64,000 nt of DNA from Pisaster brevispinus (lineage: Eukaryota; Echinodermata; Asteroidea; Forcipulatida; Asteriidae): the NCBI GenBank assembly GCA_023634235.1, contig JAMKCF010000001.1:14890258-14954257 (forward strand), read 5' to 3'. Shown in pieces: positions 1 to 9,458 of the stretch (position 1 is its first letter; each line of letters starts with the position of its first letter). The notes under the pieces were generated by a model, which had not been told where the DNA came from, ran no database searches, and was given only the letters and a program-made list of their open reading frames with translations. The position numbers and the translations under genes are program-made.

Positions 1-79
1 TTATGTTAGGTGTTTCAAAATTAAAATCTGGGTCAATACTTGGGCTAAGAACAGCTTCACTATTTGTTTGTTGTGCCAT
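1..79 (-). CDS. LINE ORF2 start (partial, runs off window)
   Basis: The ATG lies at 79-77 on the minus strand and the frame stays open to the window edge (26 codons). The N-terminus contains SIDPDFNF, which matches SIDPDLNL near the start of the endonuclease ORF at 31095-30271. It lies about 200 bp downstream of an ORF1, as expected for a two-ORF non-LTR retrotransposon. By analogy the missing part should encode an APE-type endonuclease and a reverse transcriptase. Calling it ORF2 rests on that short match plus the position. Confidence 0.6.
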   Translation of the reverse strand, partial: MAQQTNSEAVLSPSIDPDFNFETPNI

Positions 80-279
80 AAGTTAACAATTTAGCCAAAC
101 AACTAGGTGATAAGTATAATCGGACCGAGGTTACTTGTAAAACACGCATAGCCAAACACAAAAACAACATATAACAATTGAACATATTATAACAGTAATT
201 GAACTGATTGAAACTCTTGGATGTAGCGAGATATCAATGAAGTGGTGTTAAATACACAAAAAACTCAGCTGTGCAGTGG

Positions 280-1080
280 TTAGGTTGGGTAAAAACAGTT
301 GGAATCAATTGATATCTCCTCCCCTGGTCGATGTGTCTTGAATGCGCCCAGGTGTAGTTTCAACTTAATTACAGGTGGAATAGAGAAAGGAATATACGCA
401 AAGTGCACTCTGTCGTCTTTACGAATTTCCTGTAGCTCATTTTCCCTCAGTCGTTTTCTTACGTGTCGAACTCGTTCAGTGACATCGTCTGTGATGAAAA
501 CTTTGGACTTCTTAAATGTTTTATTTCGGAGGCATTTTGATGCATTTTTGAGGATGTACTCACGATCCCCAGAACGGAGTAGTTTGCAGTGAATTGGCCG
601 GGGTCGTGATGAGGAACTAGCGGTTGGTCGATGTCCAGGGGTACGGTGGGCCCTTTCAATTTCTATGTCTCGGCCACTATCTAGCTGCATGTGATCTGCG
701 ATGAAGTCAGACATGAAATTCTCACATTGTTGGTCTCCCTCTGAACCCTCTGGAGTTCCATATAAGATGATATTGTTGCGTCGGCTACGATTTTGAAGAT
801 CATCTATCTGGTTCTTCGGGATAGAGATTTCATCGTAGTTGGCATCGTGGCGACGGTTGATGTGCGGAAGGATGGTCTTCCTCCAATTTTCCACCTCTGA
901 CATTGCCGATTTAAGGTTTTCAATTTCGGAATGTTGAGTTTGTGTTTTTGCAACAACTTCATGAAGTTTGACTTCAAGACCGGTAAGTCTGGATTCCAAT
1001 GAGTCTGGTGATAAAATTTTGTCCAGCTTTGCGTTGATTGTGGTGATGTGGCCCACGCAAGCAGTTGTAATCAGCGCCAT
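280..1080 (-). CDS. LINE ORF1 protein (coiled coil + RRM-like)
   Basis: Intact 266-residue ORF1-type protein of a non-LTR retrotransposon, a nucleic-acid chaperone that coats the element RNA. Residues about 25-70 look like a coiled coil (SLESRLTGLEVKLHEV onward). RNNIILYGTPEG near residues 100-111 is the typical first strand of the RRM-like domain, and the basic C-terminal part (DREYILKNASK, ITDDVTERVRHVRKRLRENEL) resembles the ORF1 C-terminal domain. A decayed close relative lies at 31316-31610, upstream of an endonuclease-RT ORF, which ties the two as one family. The start is the ATG at 1080. No frameshift is visible, so this copy is younger than the one at 27.8-31.6 kb. Confidence 0.85.
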   Translation of the reverse strand: MALITTACVGHITTINAKLDKILSPDSLESRLTGLEVKLHEVVAKTQTQHSEIENLKSAMSEVENWRKTILPHINRRHDANYDEISIPKNQIDDLQNRSRRNNIILYGTPEGSEGDQQCENFMSDFIADHMQLDSGRDIEIERAHRTPGHRPTASSSSRPRPIHCKLLRSGDREYILKNASKCLRNKTFKKSKVFITDDVTERVRHVRKRLRENELQEIRKDDRVHFAYIPFSIPPVIKLKLHLGAFKTHRPGEEISIDSNCFYPT

Positions 1081-1420
1081 TATGCGTTGAAGTGCTCAAC
1101 TCCGAGGGCTGCACATTTTGGCCTCGTTAAGAAGCTCTTTTCTTGCTTGTTTTTGACGTTTTGGGTGATTCAGTTGAGTCTGACATGTTTGAAATATGAC
1201 CAGTTGATGAAATTTGTAGTGAAGACTATAATTATGGCGAGATCTAATTAACTTTTGTAAAAATCGGGGAGCGATTCTGAAAGACGTCCACCTACTCACT
1301 CAACCATCTTGAAACTTGCAGGCAATATGTATCTTGTTAGAGTCAAAAAGATGAACCAAAACTGACCAATCACGAAGCAGCTAGGCGGTCACATGACCAA
1401 AATCACCTACCATAGCAAAG
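1081..1420. other. LINE 5' leader and flank
   Basis: Sequence upstream of the minus-strand LINE ORF1. It presumably includes the 5' UTR of the element. I see no other coding sequence and could not place the 5' end or a target-site duplication. Confidence 0.4.
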
Positions 1421-1492
1421 TTATTATATCCGACCGATGTTTGGCAATTTTAACTGCAGTTAAAATCGCCAAACATTGGCCGGATAGAATAA
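1421..1492. repeat. 72-bp near-perfect palindrome
   Basis: Two arms of about 36 bp meet at CTGCAG (1454-1459). The left arm reads ATGTTTGGCAATTTTAACTG and the right arm returns as CAGTTAAAATCGCCAAACAT, continuing outward through TATCCG/CGGATA and TTATT/AATAA with only a few mismatches. There is no unpaired loop. It could be a minimal foldback or MITE remnant, or the inverted junction of a larger element. Confidence 0.8.
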
Positions 1493-2930
1493 TTTTGTGT
1501 ACAAATAAGCACAATTCCTACGACTAAAGATGTTTATTTGTCACTATATGGGGCTATTTCCTGGTCCTGTGCAGTAATTGAGCCCTAAAATCACGCATGA
1601 ACATGCATCAGATTTCATGATTTTCGGCTCGCGTTCATGCTGTTTGCCCCAGACCAGGCCGCGACCGGGTCAGTCAATTTTTTTTGCCACCCATAAAATA
1701 CAACGAAATTACAAAATTTTAAAGCCAAAATAACAACCAATATGTAGGTTACCTTTAAATAACGTAAGATTTGGCGTTAGAGTGGTATTTGTGCCGTAAA
1801 AACTTGTAATTTCTTCAATTTTTCCAGCGAAGGTAAAAACATTCACTAATTCGGAAAAACAAACATGACGGATCCTCCAGAGGATTTTCCACTACGTCAT
1901 CATCGTCGACAGCCAATCAGAATGCAAATTTATGGGGATTTCCCCAGCGCCCATGAAGTAGACGCGGAACAGAAATCTGGCAGAAAATGGCGGCCGCGAT
2001 CGATGTGGATCTTCACATACCTAACACGGGGCAAGGAAATAGCTCAATAATAGATCCGATGAGAAAAGCTACAAACTAGTACAAAATTACTCACATGACT
2101 GGTTCTCAGTGGTTCAAAGTGTGTGGTGAACTCTGATGAAGTCTGCAATAGTTAATGTGGTGTCTTAAATCTTAGAAATAAACATCTATTCGATAGTAAA
2201 TGGGAGTCAAAATGTGCTGACTAAAAGCTCTTGTGAGGTGTCTGAAATACAAGCTGCAAGGTCTACATGACCTCTGACCTACATACAAAAGCAATACAGG
2301 GAGTAAGTGGGAAAATATGAAGGGCGCCACCATGTGGCGGGAACTTGCCATCAATGGTCAGTGACCATCACAGGCGTATTTCCTTAAGAAAGTGGTATTT
2401 GTGTTAGTTTTCAGATGAATTGTAAGCTCAGCTGGTTATCTTGTTTCACCCACTCTCCCCCAGTTTCACAGGCCAACAGAGGTGCCCCATCATATATTAA
2501 TCCAAAACCTACCCAGATGACCAGTGTCTAGACTGGCTCTCTATGACTTGAAGAATTTATAAGGTCTTTTTAGTGTTCTTTCGTTTCGACGGTTCGTTGT
2601 ACGTGTTAAACCGGAAGACACTGAACGACACAAGGCCCGCCCTATAATCATTCCATCCAATCGTGTGTGCACATCGACTAGGTCATTTTAATTTCTGCCC
2701 ATTAATGAATATCTTATGTATTCAGTATACAAAGTTATTTAAATGCAGCTTGTGAGAGACCTAGAATTGTAAACATACACAGTGCAGACTCTTCAAGCAC
2801 AAAAGAATTCTTTCCCGGGAAATTCAAAGGTTTTTTTTAGAGTAGCTTAATTCTGCTTTACAGTGGCTGGAGTATTCGGTTCACATGCACACTTGATAAT
2901 TATCACCGTAGTCTGCTGTTCGCGTTCACC
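1493..2930. other. No gene recognised
   Basis: Non-coding in appearance. Short open frames here, such as one of 61 codons at 1865-2050, have no recognisable motif. The sequence just before 2931 may hold the promoter or end of the following Harbinger element, but I found no clear terminal inverted repeat. Confidence 0.5.
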
Positions 2931-3222
2931 ATGGATCCAGTTGTAATATTTCTGTTTTTGGACCTCTGCTACAAAGTTTTGTCCGCAACACCGCCGATAC
3001 CACCGTATTTTGCAGACGATGAACTGGTACTGCAGTGGAATTCGTTTGGCAGCCCTTTCCGTCTGTTCTTGTGTAGCTGTATTTTTGGCTTGCCTTTGCC
3101 GGTGCCGAGATTAAACACTCTTCTTTTCCCTAATTCTATGGCCAAGAAGACGTGGACCCACGAGATTTTTTTTTTGACTTGGAGAGAGATCCCTTGGAGA
3201 GAGATCCCCCAGATTTTTCCGG
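2931..3222 (+). pseudogene. Degenerate N-terminal part of the Harbinger transposase
   Basis: An open frame starts at ATG 2931 and leads towards the transposase at 3223. The good transposase frame can be followed upstream through the codons for RFFR immediately before 3223, where family members usually have a phenylalanine-rich FRMS motif. That frame is closed by a TGA at 3175-3177 beside a T-run, and the 2931 ORF is in another frame. I read this as the true N-terminal coding region broken by one or two indels in homopolymers (T-run near 3167-3175, C-run near 3206-3210). Confidence 0.45.
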
Positions 3223-4514
3223 ATGTCGGGGGAGACACCGGAGTCTATGATGGAAATCGTTACAGATTTGGAGCCGTTTCTCAGAAACCAAAGAGGTGGA
3301 CGACAACATCGACACTCTGCACGAAACAGGCTTTTGATGGCAATGATTTGGTTGCGCCAGTATCCCACTTATGTTTTGTCCAGTTTATTTAACATTTCTC
3401 ATGCAGCCATTACAAGAGAACTTTACGTTATTATCCCGTTACTTTGGTATTACTTTAATTCTAAAGTTTCTTGGCCTGCAATTGAACACTGGCTAGAACT
3501 CCGAGACCGGTGGCCGATATTTCATGGTGCGGTCGGTGCTATCGACGGCACACTGCATGAAATACAGAGACCACAGACTGAGAACCAACATGATTTCTAC
3601 AGCGTATATTTCCGATACCACTGCATGAGTACCCAGGTAAATATTGAAGTTTTCTTAGCCCCACCATGTTGCTATAATCACCTTACATCAAGTTGCGACG
3701 ATCATAACCCTCACTTCCAAAAACTTTGGAGGATCGTGGGGTTGCAAGCAATTCTGTTCAAATCTGGTAATTCCACCAAACAATGGAACCAAGAAAACTG
3801 GACCCTCAAATCACACATTTCTGCAATTTCAGCCTAAATTAAACCCTCTCGTGAAAGTATCTTGACCAGATGCATAGAAGGAATCCTTTTTAATGTGAAA
3901 ATGAATTGTTTAGTTTATTTTCCATAAGAAAACAGAACATAATAATTAAAGTCTTGGGGAAATATAGTGGATTTCAATATAAAAGTCTTTCGAACTTAAT
4001 CTGTGATTTTAAGACAGGGGGTGTTTGCAAGATGTTGTGTTAGAAGCTATGTGTATTATTGCAGTTAATGTATTTTGTCCCCCCCCCCTTTTAGATTGTA
4101 ATCGACAACAGTCGTAACATACGGTATGTCCAGAGTGGTTTCCTGGGACGCATGAATGATGCGAGTCAGTATGCTTTGATGCCAAGAATAGGACCAGGTC
4201 TTGATCTGCCTTTCCCTGACCAGACATATCTACTAGCAGACAAAGGATATGCCAACAGATATCCCACCATGACCAAATTCCGAAGGGATCAGATCCGGCA
4301 AGTTGCTGACATAGATGAACAGACAGCAATGCACATCTTCAACGAGGAGCACGCTAGATGTCGAATCCACGTAGAGCACGTAATTTCTTACTTCAAGACA
4401 TACAGAGCTGTAAAGGAACTGTATCGACATCCCAGATGGATGATGCCCATTGTTGCTGAGCTGTGTGCATTCCTTGCACAACGACACATTCATCTTTCTG
4501 AAGAAATTCACTAA
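3223..4514 (+). CDS. PIF/Harbinger DDE transposase (spliced)
   Basis: DDE_Tnp_4-type transposase that would cut and paste a Harbinger transposon. Exon 1 (3223-3636) ends with CAG|gtaaat, and exon 2 starts at 4095 after a C/T-rich tract ending in ttttag. Both junctions are phase 0 and join in frame. The first acidic residue is in GAIDGTLHEI, the second in LLADKGYAN and the third in HVEHVISYFK, in the expected order and spacing. A helix-turn-helix-like stretch (YVLSSLFNISHAAITREL) precedes the catalytic part. The start at 3223 is an internal Met, so the real N-terminus is upstream. I did not find the second (Myb/MADF-type) Harbinger gene or terminal repeats. Confidence 0.85.
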
Positions 4515-4813
4515 ATTAGTTTTCAATCAAAACATTATGCCTCATATATGTTGTTTATTCTTACGTTTTTTGAATTTGTGTTTTATGTAAATGTTTGATA
4601 AGAAAACGAAAATTAGCAGATAAAATAAACCCCTATGTTAACCGTAATAATTATAGTCAGGTCTTTCAGGGATTTGACATGTAGCGTGCTCCTTACTGAT
4701 TAGTGAATTTGCATTGTTGACTGGTGATCTATCCGCAACTTTACAGATCGAGTCTGTTACTGGTCATGATTAGATATCTGTTTACATATCCATTGTACGG
4801 TAGATCACGACCT
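4515..4813. other. 3' flank of Harbinger gene
   Basis: AT-rich, with AATAAA-like motifs soon after the stop (for example near 4624). I recognise no gene. Confidence 0.4.
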
Positions 4814-5001
4814 GGGCCCCATTTCATGGAGCTGCTTAAGCACAAAAATAGCTAAGTACAACAAAATAATGTTCACCAGAATAAGGTTACCAGTCGAAAT
4901 ACCAATCCACATATATCCTCTGTGACTGGTATCTTTGCTTTACTAAGCAGAAAATTGTCAAGCATTATTTGCTGCTTAAACAGCTCTATGAAATTTGGCC
5001 C
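4814..5001. repeat. 188-bp MITE with ~30-bp terminal inverted repeats
   Basis: The left end starts GGGCCCCATTTCATGGAGCT. The right end, reverse-complemented, starts GGGCCAAATTTCATAGAGCT, and pairing continues through TTAAGCA, about 26 of 30 positions. There is no coding capacity, so it would depend on a transposase elsewhere. A truncated relative lies at 59420-59495. I could not define the target-site duplication. Confidence 0.85.
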
Positions 5002-5432
5002 TTTTCCTACTTTGGCACCAAAGCCTCACAGAAACCCACATACTGTTAAGATAACTGAATAGATGGTTTCATTTCAGTTGAAATTGCAAAACTGTGTACT
5101 TTAGGGAAAAGGTTCAATTCTCACCCTCTCGTCATTTTGTCTTTCTTTTTTCAGCACGAAAATAGCTGTTTTCCTTCATTTTGTTTGCTGTTCTACTGTT
5201 TTGTGTATATTTTCATGGCCCGCTGAAAAACAATATTTTTGGTTGAAAGTGTCTTGACGTGATTACATAAAGTTTTGAATAAATACATTAATTAATAAAA
5301 CATTTAACCAGTCAGTTTCCCTTGTGGTTTATTGCTTGAACTTTCCGTATAAATCTGACATGTTCACTTCTATTAATTTAAATGTTAACAGTTCTGAAAT
5401 TTCACATAAGAAAGGAAAATGACACGTACATG
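5002..5432. other. No gene recognised
   Basis: AT-rich spacer between the MITE and the repeat array, with no recognisable coding sequence. Confidence 0.5.
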
Positions 5433-5905
5433 TGAAATTGCTTGTACGAATTGGGGCTTTGTAACTACTAATGAGAGGAACATCAGTGCTTTTTATCATT
5501 GTATATGAGACAGTTCGTACGGATTAAGGTTTTGTGAGAAGTGAACCGTCAGGGCTTTTTGTCACTGTACGTGAGACGGTTCGTACGGATTAAGGTTTTG
5601 TGAGAAGTGAATCGTCAGGGCTTTTTATCAATGTATGTGAGACGGTTCGTACGGATTAAGGTTTTGTAAGAAGTGAACCGTCAGTGCTTTGTTATCATTG
5701 TACGTGAGACGATTCGTACGGATTAAGGTTTTGTGAGAAGTGAACCGTCAGGGCTTTTTATCATTATACATGAGACGGTTCGTACGGATTAGGGCTTTGT
5801 TTACTGTTGACAGAGTAAACCGTCAGTGCATTTAATCATTGTACACCGGCCGGTTGCTACAGATTAGGGCTTTTTCAATATTAATGAGGTGAACCGTCAG
5901 TGCCT
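5433..5905 (+). promoter_or_regulatory. Array of ~64-bp repeats with inverted GACGGTTC half-sites
   Basis: Seven to eight head-to-tail units of about 64 bp, best conserved from 5508 to 5790 and more divergent at both edges. A good unit contains GACGGTTCGTACGG, about 26 bp of spacer, then GAACCGTCAG, so that GACGGTTC and GAACCGTC form an 8-bp inverted pair (for example 5641-5648 with 5675-5682). The array ends about 20 bp before a TATA box and 100 bp before an ATG. The arrangement suggests multiple binding sites for a dimeric DNA-binding protein acting on that promoter, or a replication origin. The function is inference. Confidence 0.75.
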
Positions 5906-5925
5906 TTTGACCTTCTTAAACTCGA

Positions 5926-5933
5926 TATAAAAG
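5926..5933 (+). promoter_or_regulatory. TATA box of the 6006 gene
   Basis: TATAAAAG directly after the repeat array and 80 bp before the ATG at 6006. A transcription start near 5955 would give a leader of about 50 bases. Confidence 0.65.
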
Positions 5934-6005
5934 CGAGGGTTGGCTTTCAAAAATCCAACACTTACACTGCTTGGCTATAACTGCACATTTTTTGAAAAAA
6001 GAAAA

Positions 6006-7026
6006 ATGGCACAAGAAAGAGCTGGCGTTAGAGTGAACGGAGACGAGAGACGTCTGATATTCGCAGGCTACCGAGCCCACGGAAACAACTGGGGTAGGGT
6101 GGTGGCCCACCTATTGCAACACGCGGAACCCCGAGGCCCTATCTACCAGCAGTACATGCAACGGAACGCATGTCAGCAGAGAAGACGAGCAGAGTATACT
6201 GTTCGAAACGTCGAGACCAAACCGGCTCTTTTCAGAGCCAACACTCCCTCACAGAGTTTTTACACATGGTTGTACCCGCAAGTTTACTATTTATATTTAT
6301 ATTTATAGTTACTCTTACGAGAGACATTGTTCGGTATGTATTTCAGTGAGTTTGGGTGTCGAGGTAGGGGATGTGTGGGGGTCTGCGTGGTGGTGTGTGT
6401 GCGTGTTTGTGTTGGTGTTTCATCTTTATTATGAATTATGTTTGCGTGGGGCGGGGCTAAAAAGAGGATTTTTAACCATTCACGTTAACTGTGTTTCTTT
6501 ATTTTAACATCTCCAGGCTTCAAGACCGCAGAATGATGGACATGCGATATGCCGCCAGGGGCAATCCTAGGGAGAGAGCAAGGAGAAACCAACCAGCACC
6601 CCAACCGCTCGACCGCCCAGCACCTCCTCCACAACCCAACTACCCAGCGCGTCCTGAACAGCTCGACCACCCAGCACGTCCTCCACAACCAAACCCCCAA
6701 GCGCCTCCTCCTCAACAGCCAAACCCAGCACCTCAACAGCCCAACCACCCAGCACCACCGCACCAACCATACCACCCAGCACCTCCTCGGCCCGACCTGG
6801 CAGCACCTCCTCTACAGCCATTCCAGCCAGCGCCTCCCCACAGCTTGACCCCCAAGAACAACCGCCACCACCACAAGACGGGAACAATATTCCAGTTCCA
6901 CGAGGCGAGCCTGGAAGACTGCCTCTTCATGAAGTTGTGCGAAGGAGCCATAAGGCCTTCTACCAGTATGTGACAGTCACCCTGCCTGAACTATCACGAG
7001 AACTCCGACAGTGTCAGACTGTTTAA
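6006..7026 (+). CDS. Unrecognised gene: SANT/Myb-like N-terminus and proline-rich exon
   Basis: I do not recognise the family. Exon 1 starts at ATG 6006 after a TATA box. It encodes DERRLIFAGYRAHGNNWGRV then a helix ending RNACQQRRR, a three-helix pattern with the G-x-N-W spacing of SANT/Myb domains. Its frame closes at 6306-6308. A second exon probably begins after the acceptor ctccag near 6515. It encodes basic residues, then long runs of PAPP/PQP-type repeats, open in frame 2 to 6973. In frame 1 the downstream part reads sensibly to a TAA at 7024-7026 and includes FYQYVTVTLPELSREL, but it carries a TGA at 6655-6657. A frameshift in the proline repeats is therefore likely. I could not fix the donor of exon 1. 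Confidence 0.5.
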
Positions 7027-8578
7027 CCAATATTTAGAGGATAAATTACAGCCCCGCCCTGAAGAGCCATAAAAAAGGAAGACAAGTGAAAACAAGAAAG
7101 ACAAAAGAAAAAGAAAGAAGAGACCTTTGACAAATTAAAGAAATTTAACAATATATTTAATTTGTGTCTTGTACTTTTCTTTAACTTACATGGTAGCTTA
7201 GAAATTATTGTCTCGTGTTTTTTAATTGTTTGATTCTGTCATGTTTTGTTTCTGTATTGTTAGTTTATTTCTTTCATTCGTTATTTCTTTATTTTGTTTT
7301 GTATTTCTGTTTTGTTTTTTTTCTTGTTTATTTCGTGATTTGCTTATCTCTAATTATTAAGTGACTTTTATTCTGAAACAAAATTTCGAAAATACACTTT
7401 AAGGTTACTCCGATATCTGGCAAGTGTTAGTATTAAAGGCAGTGTACACTTTTGGTAACTATCAAAGACCAGTATCCTAAACTTCGTGTATCCCAACATA
7501 TTATGCATAAAATAACAAACCTGTGAACATTTAGCCTCAATTTGTCATCGAAGTTGCAAGAAAATAATGAAAGAAAAACAAGACTTGTTGCGTAGAATTG
7601 TACACTTTCATAAGCCTTAGAAAGGCTTAATGCATGAATCATTTCTCAGATACAAATGTTTCGGAGAAAATGTTTTATAATATCAACACTTCTCCGTGCT
7701 CTTTACCAAGTAAGTGTTTATGGTCATTAATTTTTGGGGTAATTACCAAAGGTATACCCTCCCTTTAAAAGTATTGTTTAAAAGAACCATGCGCATATGC
7801 CTAGTAAACCGATGCACAACCCCCCCCCCCAACTCCTATAATCTAAACCAGTAGCCAGTTCTTTGTATACTATACAGACAATCTATCTGAGATAATTTTA
7901 GTGACTGCTCCTGTGTCATTATTTAAGTCCGGCTATAAACAGTCATGATCACACGGGTCCAGCACCCACGACCAACGAAGTTTGGATTGAATGCCTTATT
8001 TCAGTTACCCGCGATTAGGCCTACACCAGATTCCTTTCATTGTATTTTTTTTTTTTGGGGGGAGGGGGGGACAGTTGAAAAAAATCAAATAGCGCATCCG
8101 TACAAAGAGACCTCTGGACCACCATCATCGTCACTGACCCTTCCTGACCAAAATATATGTCTTATTTACATTCTTACAGTCATTCTATTATGTCCTGTTG
8201 TGGTTAGCCCAGTGTGACATATTTGTGTTTTAATTGTACACTGTGCTCCGATCTAGTTTTCTTCTAATTCTGTTTTAAAACGCCTTCTTTTATAACTTCA
8301 GCCCAGGAGTAGTACTTAATCAAACTCCTGTATAGCTGGCCCCAAAGACTCAACATGTATTTCATCCTCTGTTGTGTCATCTCGACAAATCTCTGATTAA
8401 CAGGCAGCTGAAGTTGTAGCACAATTTGTATTTGTTACACTTTTAACTTTGTAATATCAATAGGCCATACATGTACTCACTTGAATATGAAGAAAGCAAA
8501 ATTGATTTGTCTAATTTTTATTTATTATTTTTTTTGCTCATTGACAGCCATCAATGTTATCCAAGACTGTGAGGGATA
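7027..8578. other. No gene recognised
   Basis: Begins with A-rich 3' sequence of the preceding gene, then T-rich low-complexity DNA (about 7190-7340) and homopolymer runs near 7808 and 8047. I see no coding sequence. Confidence 0.5.
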
Positions 8579-8774
8579 TACATGTTTATTTCTATGTCTT
8601 CCCTTGATGGCCGCCACGAAGTCGTGGGACAAAGGCGAGCCACGGAGTGGGGAGTCGTTTGGTTCACGTCTTTGTTTTCTTTTTTTTAATCGAATATGTC
8701 AGCACCACCTCGTTATGGAACACGTCCGGGCGTTTCTATGTGTACATGTTTATTTCTATGTCTTCCCTTGATGG
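8579..8774. repeat. 32-bp perfect direct repeat bracketing the left Polinton TIR
   Basis: Two identical 32-bp copies at 8579-8610 and 8743-8774 (start TACATGTTTATTTC, end CCCTTGATGG). The left terminal inverted repeat begins 2 bp after the first copy. This looks like a local duplication of the element end or of its target and blurs the exact boundary. Confidence 0.8.
8613..8668 (+). repeat. Left terminal inverted repeat of Polinton
   Basis: Starts GCCACGAAGT and ends GGTTCACG. It matches the reverse complement of 20573-20628 at 54 of 56 positions. Confidence 0.9.
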
Positions 8775-8837
8775 CAAAACGTTGGGTCGAGTATTTACTT
8801 ATTAAATATATATATTATATAGCACTCGGTCTGTACC

Positions 8838-9013
8838 ATGTAGTTTTTTGCACTGTCACCCCAAGTCAAAGTAGGCCGTAGTCGCGCATGGGTGGTTTTC
8901 TTTGTTGAGTTGTACTGTAGTTTTTGCATCGTCACCCCAAGTCAAGGTAGGCCGTAGTCGCGCATGGGTGGTTTTCTTTGTTGAGTTGTACCGTGTAGTT
9001 TTTGCACCGTAAC
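8838..9013 (+). repeat. ~77-bp tandem repeat inside the left Polinton end
   Basis: Two full units and a partial third, each starting TGTAGTTTTTGCA and containing CACCCCAAGTCAA and GTCGCGCATGGGTGG. Terminal tandem repeats are common in Polintons. No counterpart is visible at the right end. Confidence 0.8.
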
Positions 9014-9458
9014 CCTTGACTGGGTCAGATAGGGTGTTGGAGATACCGAGTCTCACCCGAATAAGTATTATTATCATTTATTTTTAATTAAATTTTAAAT
9101 TATGTTATTCATTATTGGGTTGGCCATGGAGGCGCATGAATAACTGTTCTATGTGTAATCGGTCACGTTTTGCACTTTTGACCAGAATGCCTGCGCAGGT
9201 CCGATCTGTTTTCACCTTAAGAAAGCGCGAAACGCCATTTTTGTTTTTGTTTTCTTTTTTTCTTTTTCCTTTTGTCCATTGTAGTCACGGGTGACTCACT
9301 CTGAACCAACACGTCTCGACTCGTTACAAAAACAATCAAAAAAAAAAAAAAAAAACCACGCACAACCGGTACATAGCAGCGGTGTCGATAGGTATACCGC
9401 TCAATAATCATCAGCGGGCCACGGTGACAACCTCGGTGGAGAACAAACTTTTGGCATC

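Noticed and set aside
1865..2050. 61-codon plus-strand ORF
   Set aside because: Short, with no motif or promoter context; expected by chance.
2931..3392. 153-codon plus-strand ORF as an independent gene
   Set aside because: Its 3' half overlaps the Harbinger transposase in another frame; only the 5' half may be meaningful, as the broken N-terminus.
5433..5905. Regularly spaced repeats that could be mistaken for a CRISPR array
   Set aside because: The repeats are head to tail with no unique spacers, the sequence is eukaryotic, and the array leads into a TATA promoter.
6485..6951. Long minus-strand frames opposite the proline-rich exon
   Set aside because: They are the complement of CCA/CCT-rich repeats (giving W/V/G-rich nonsense) and have no motif of their own.
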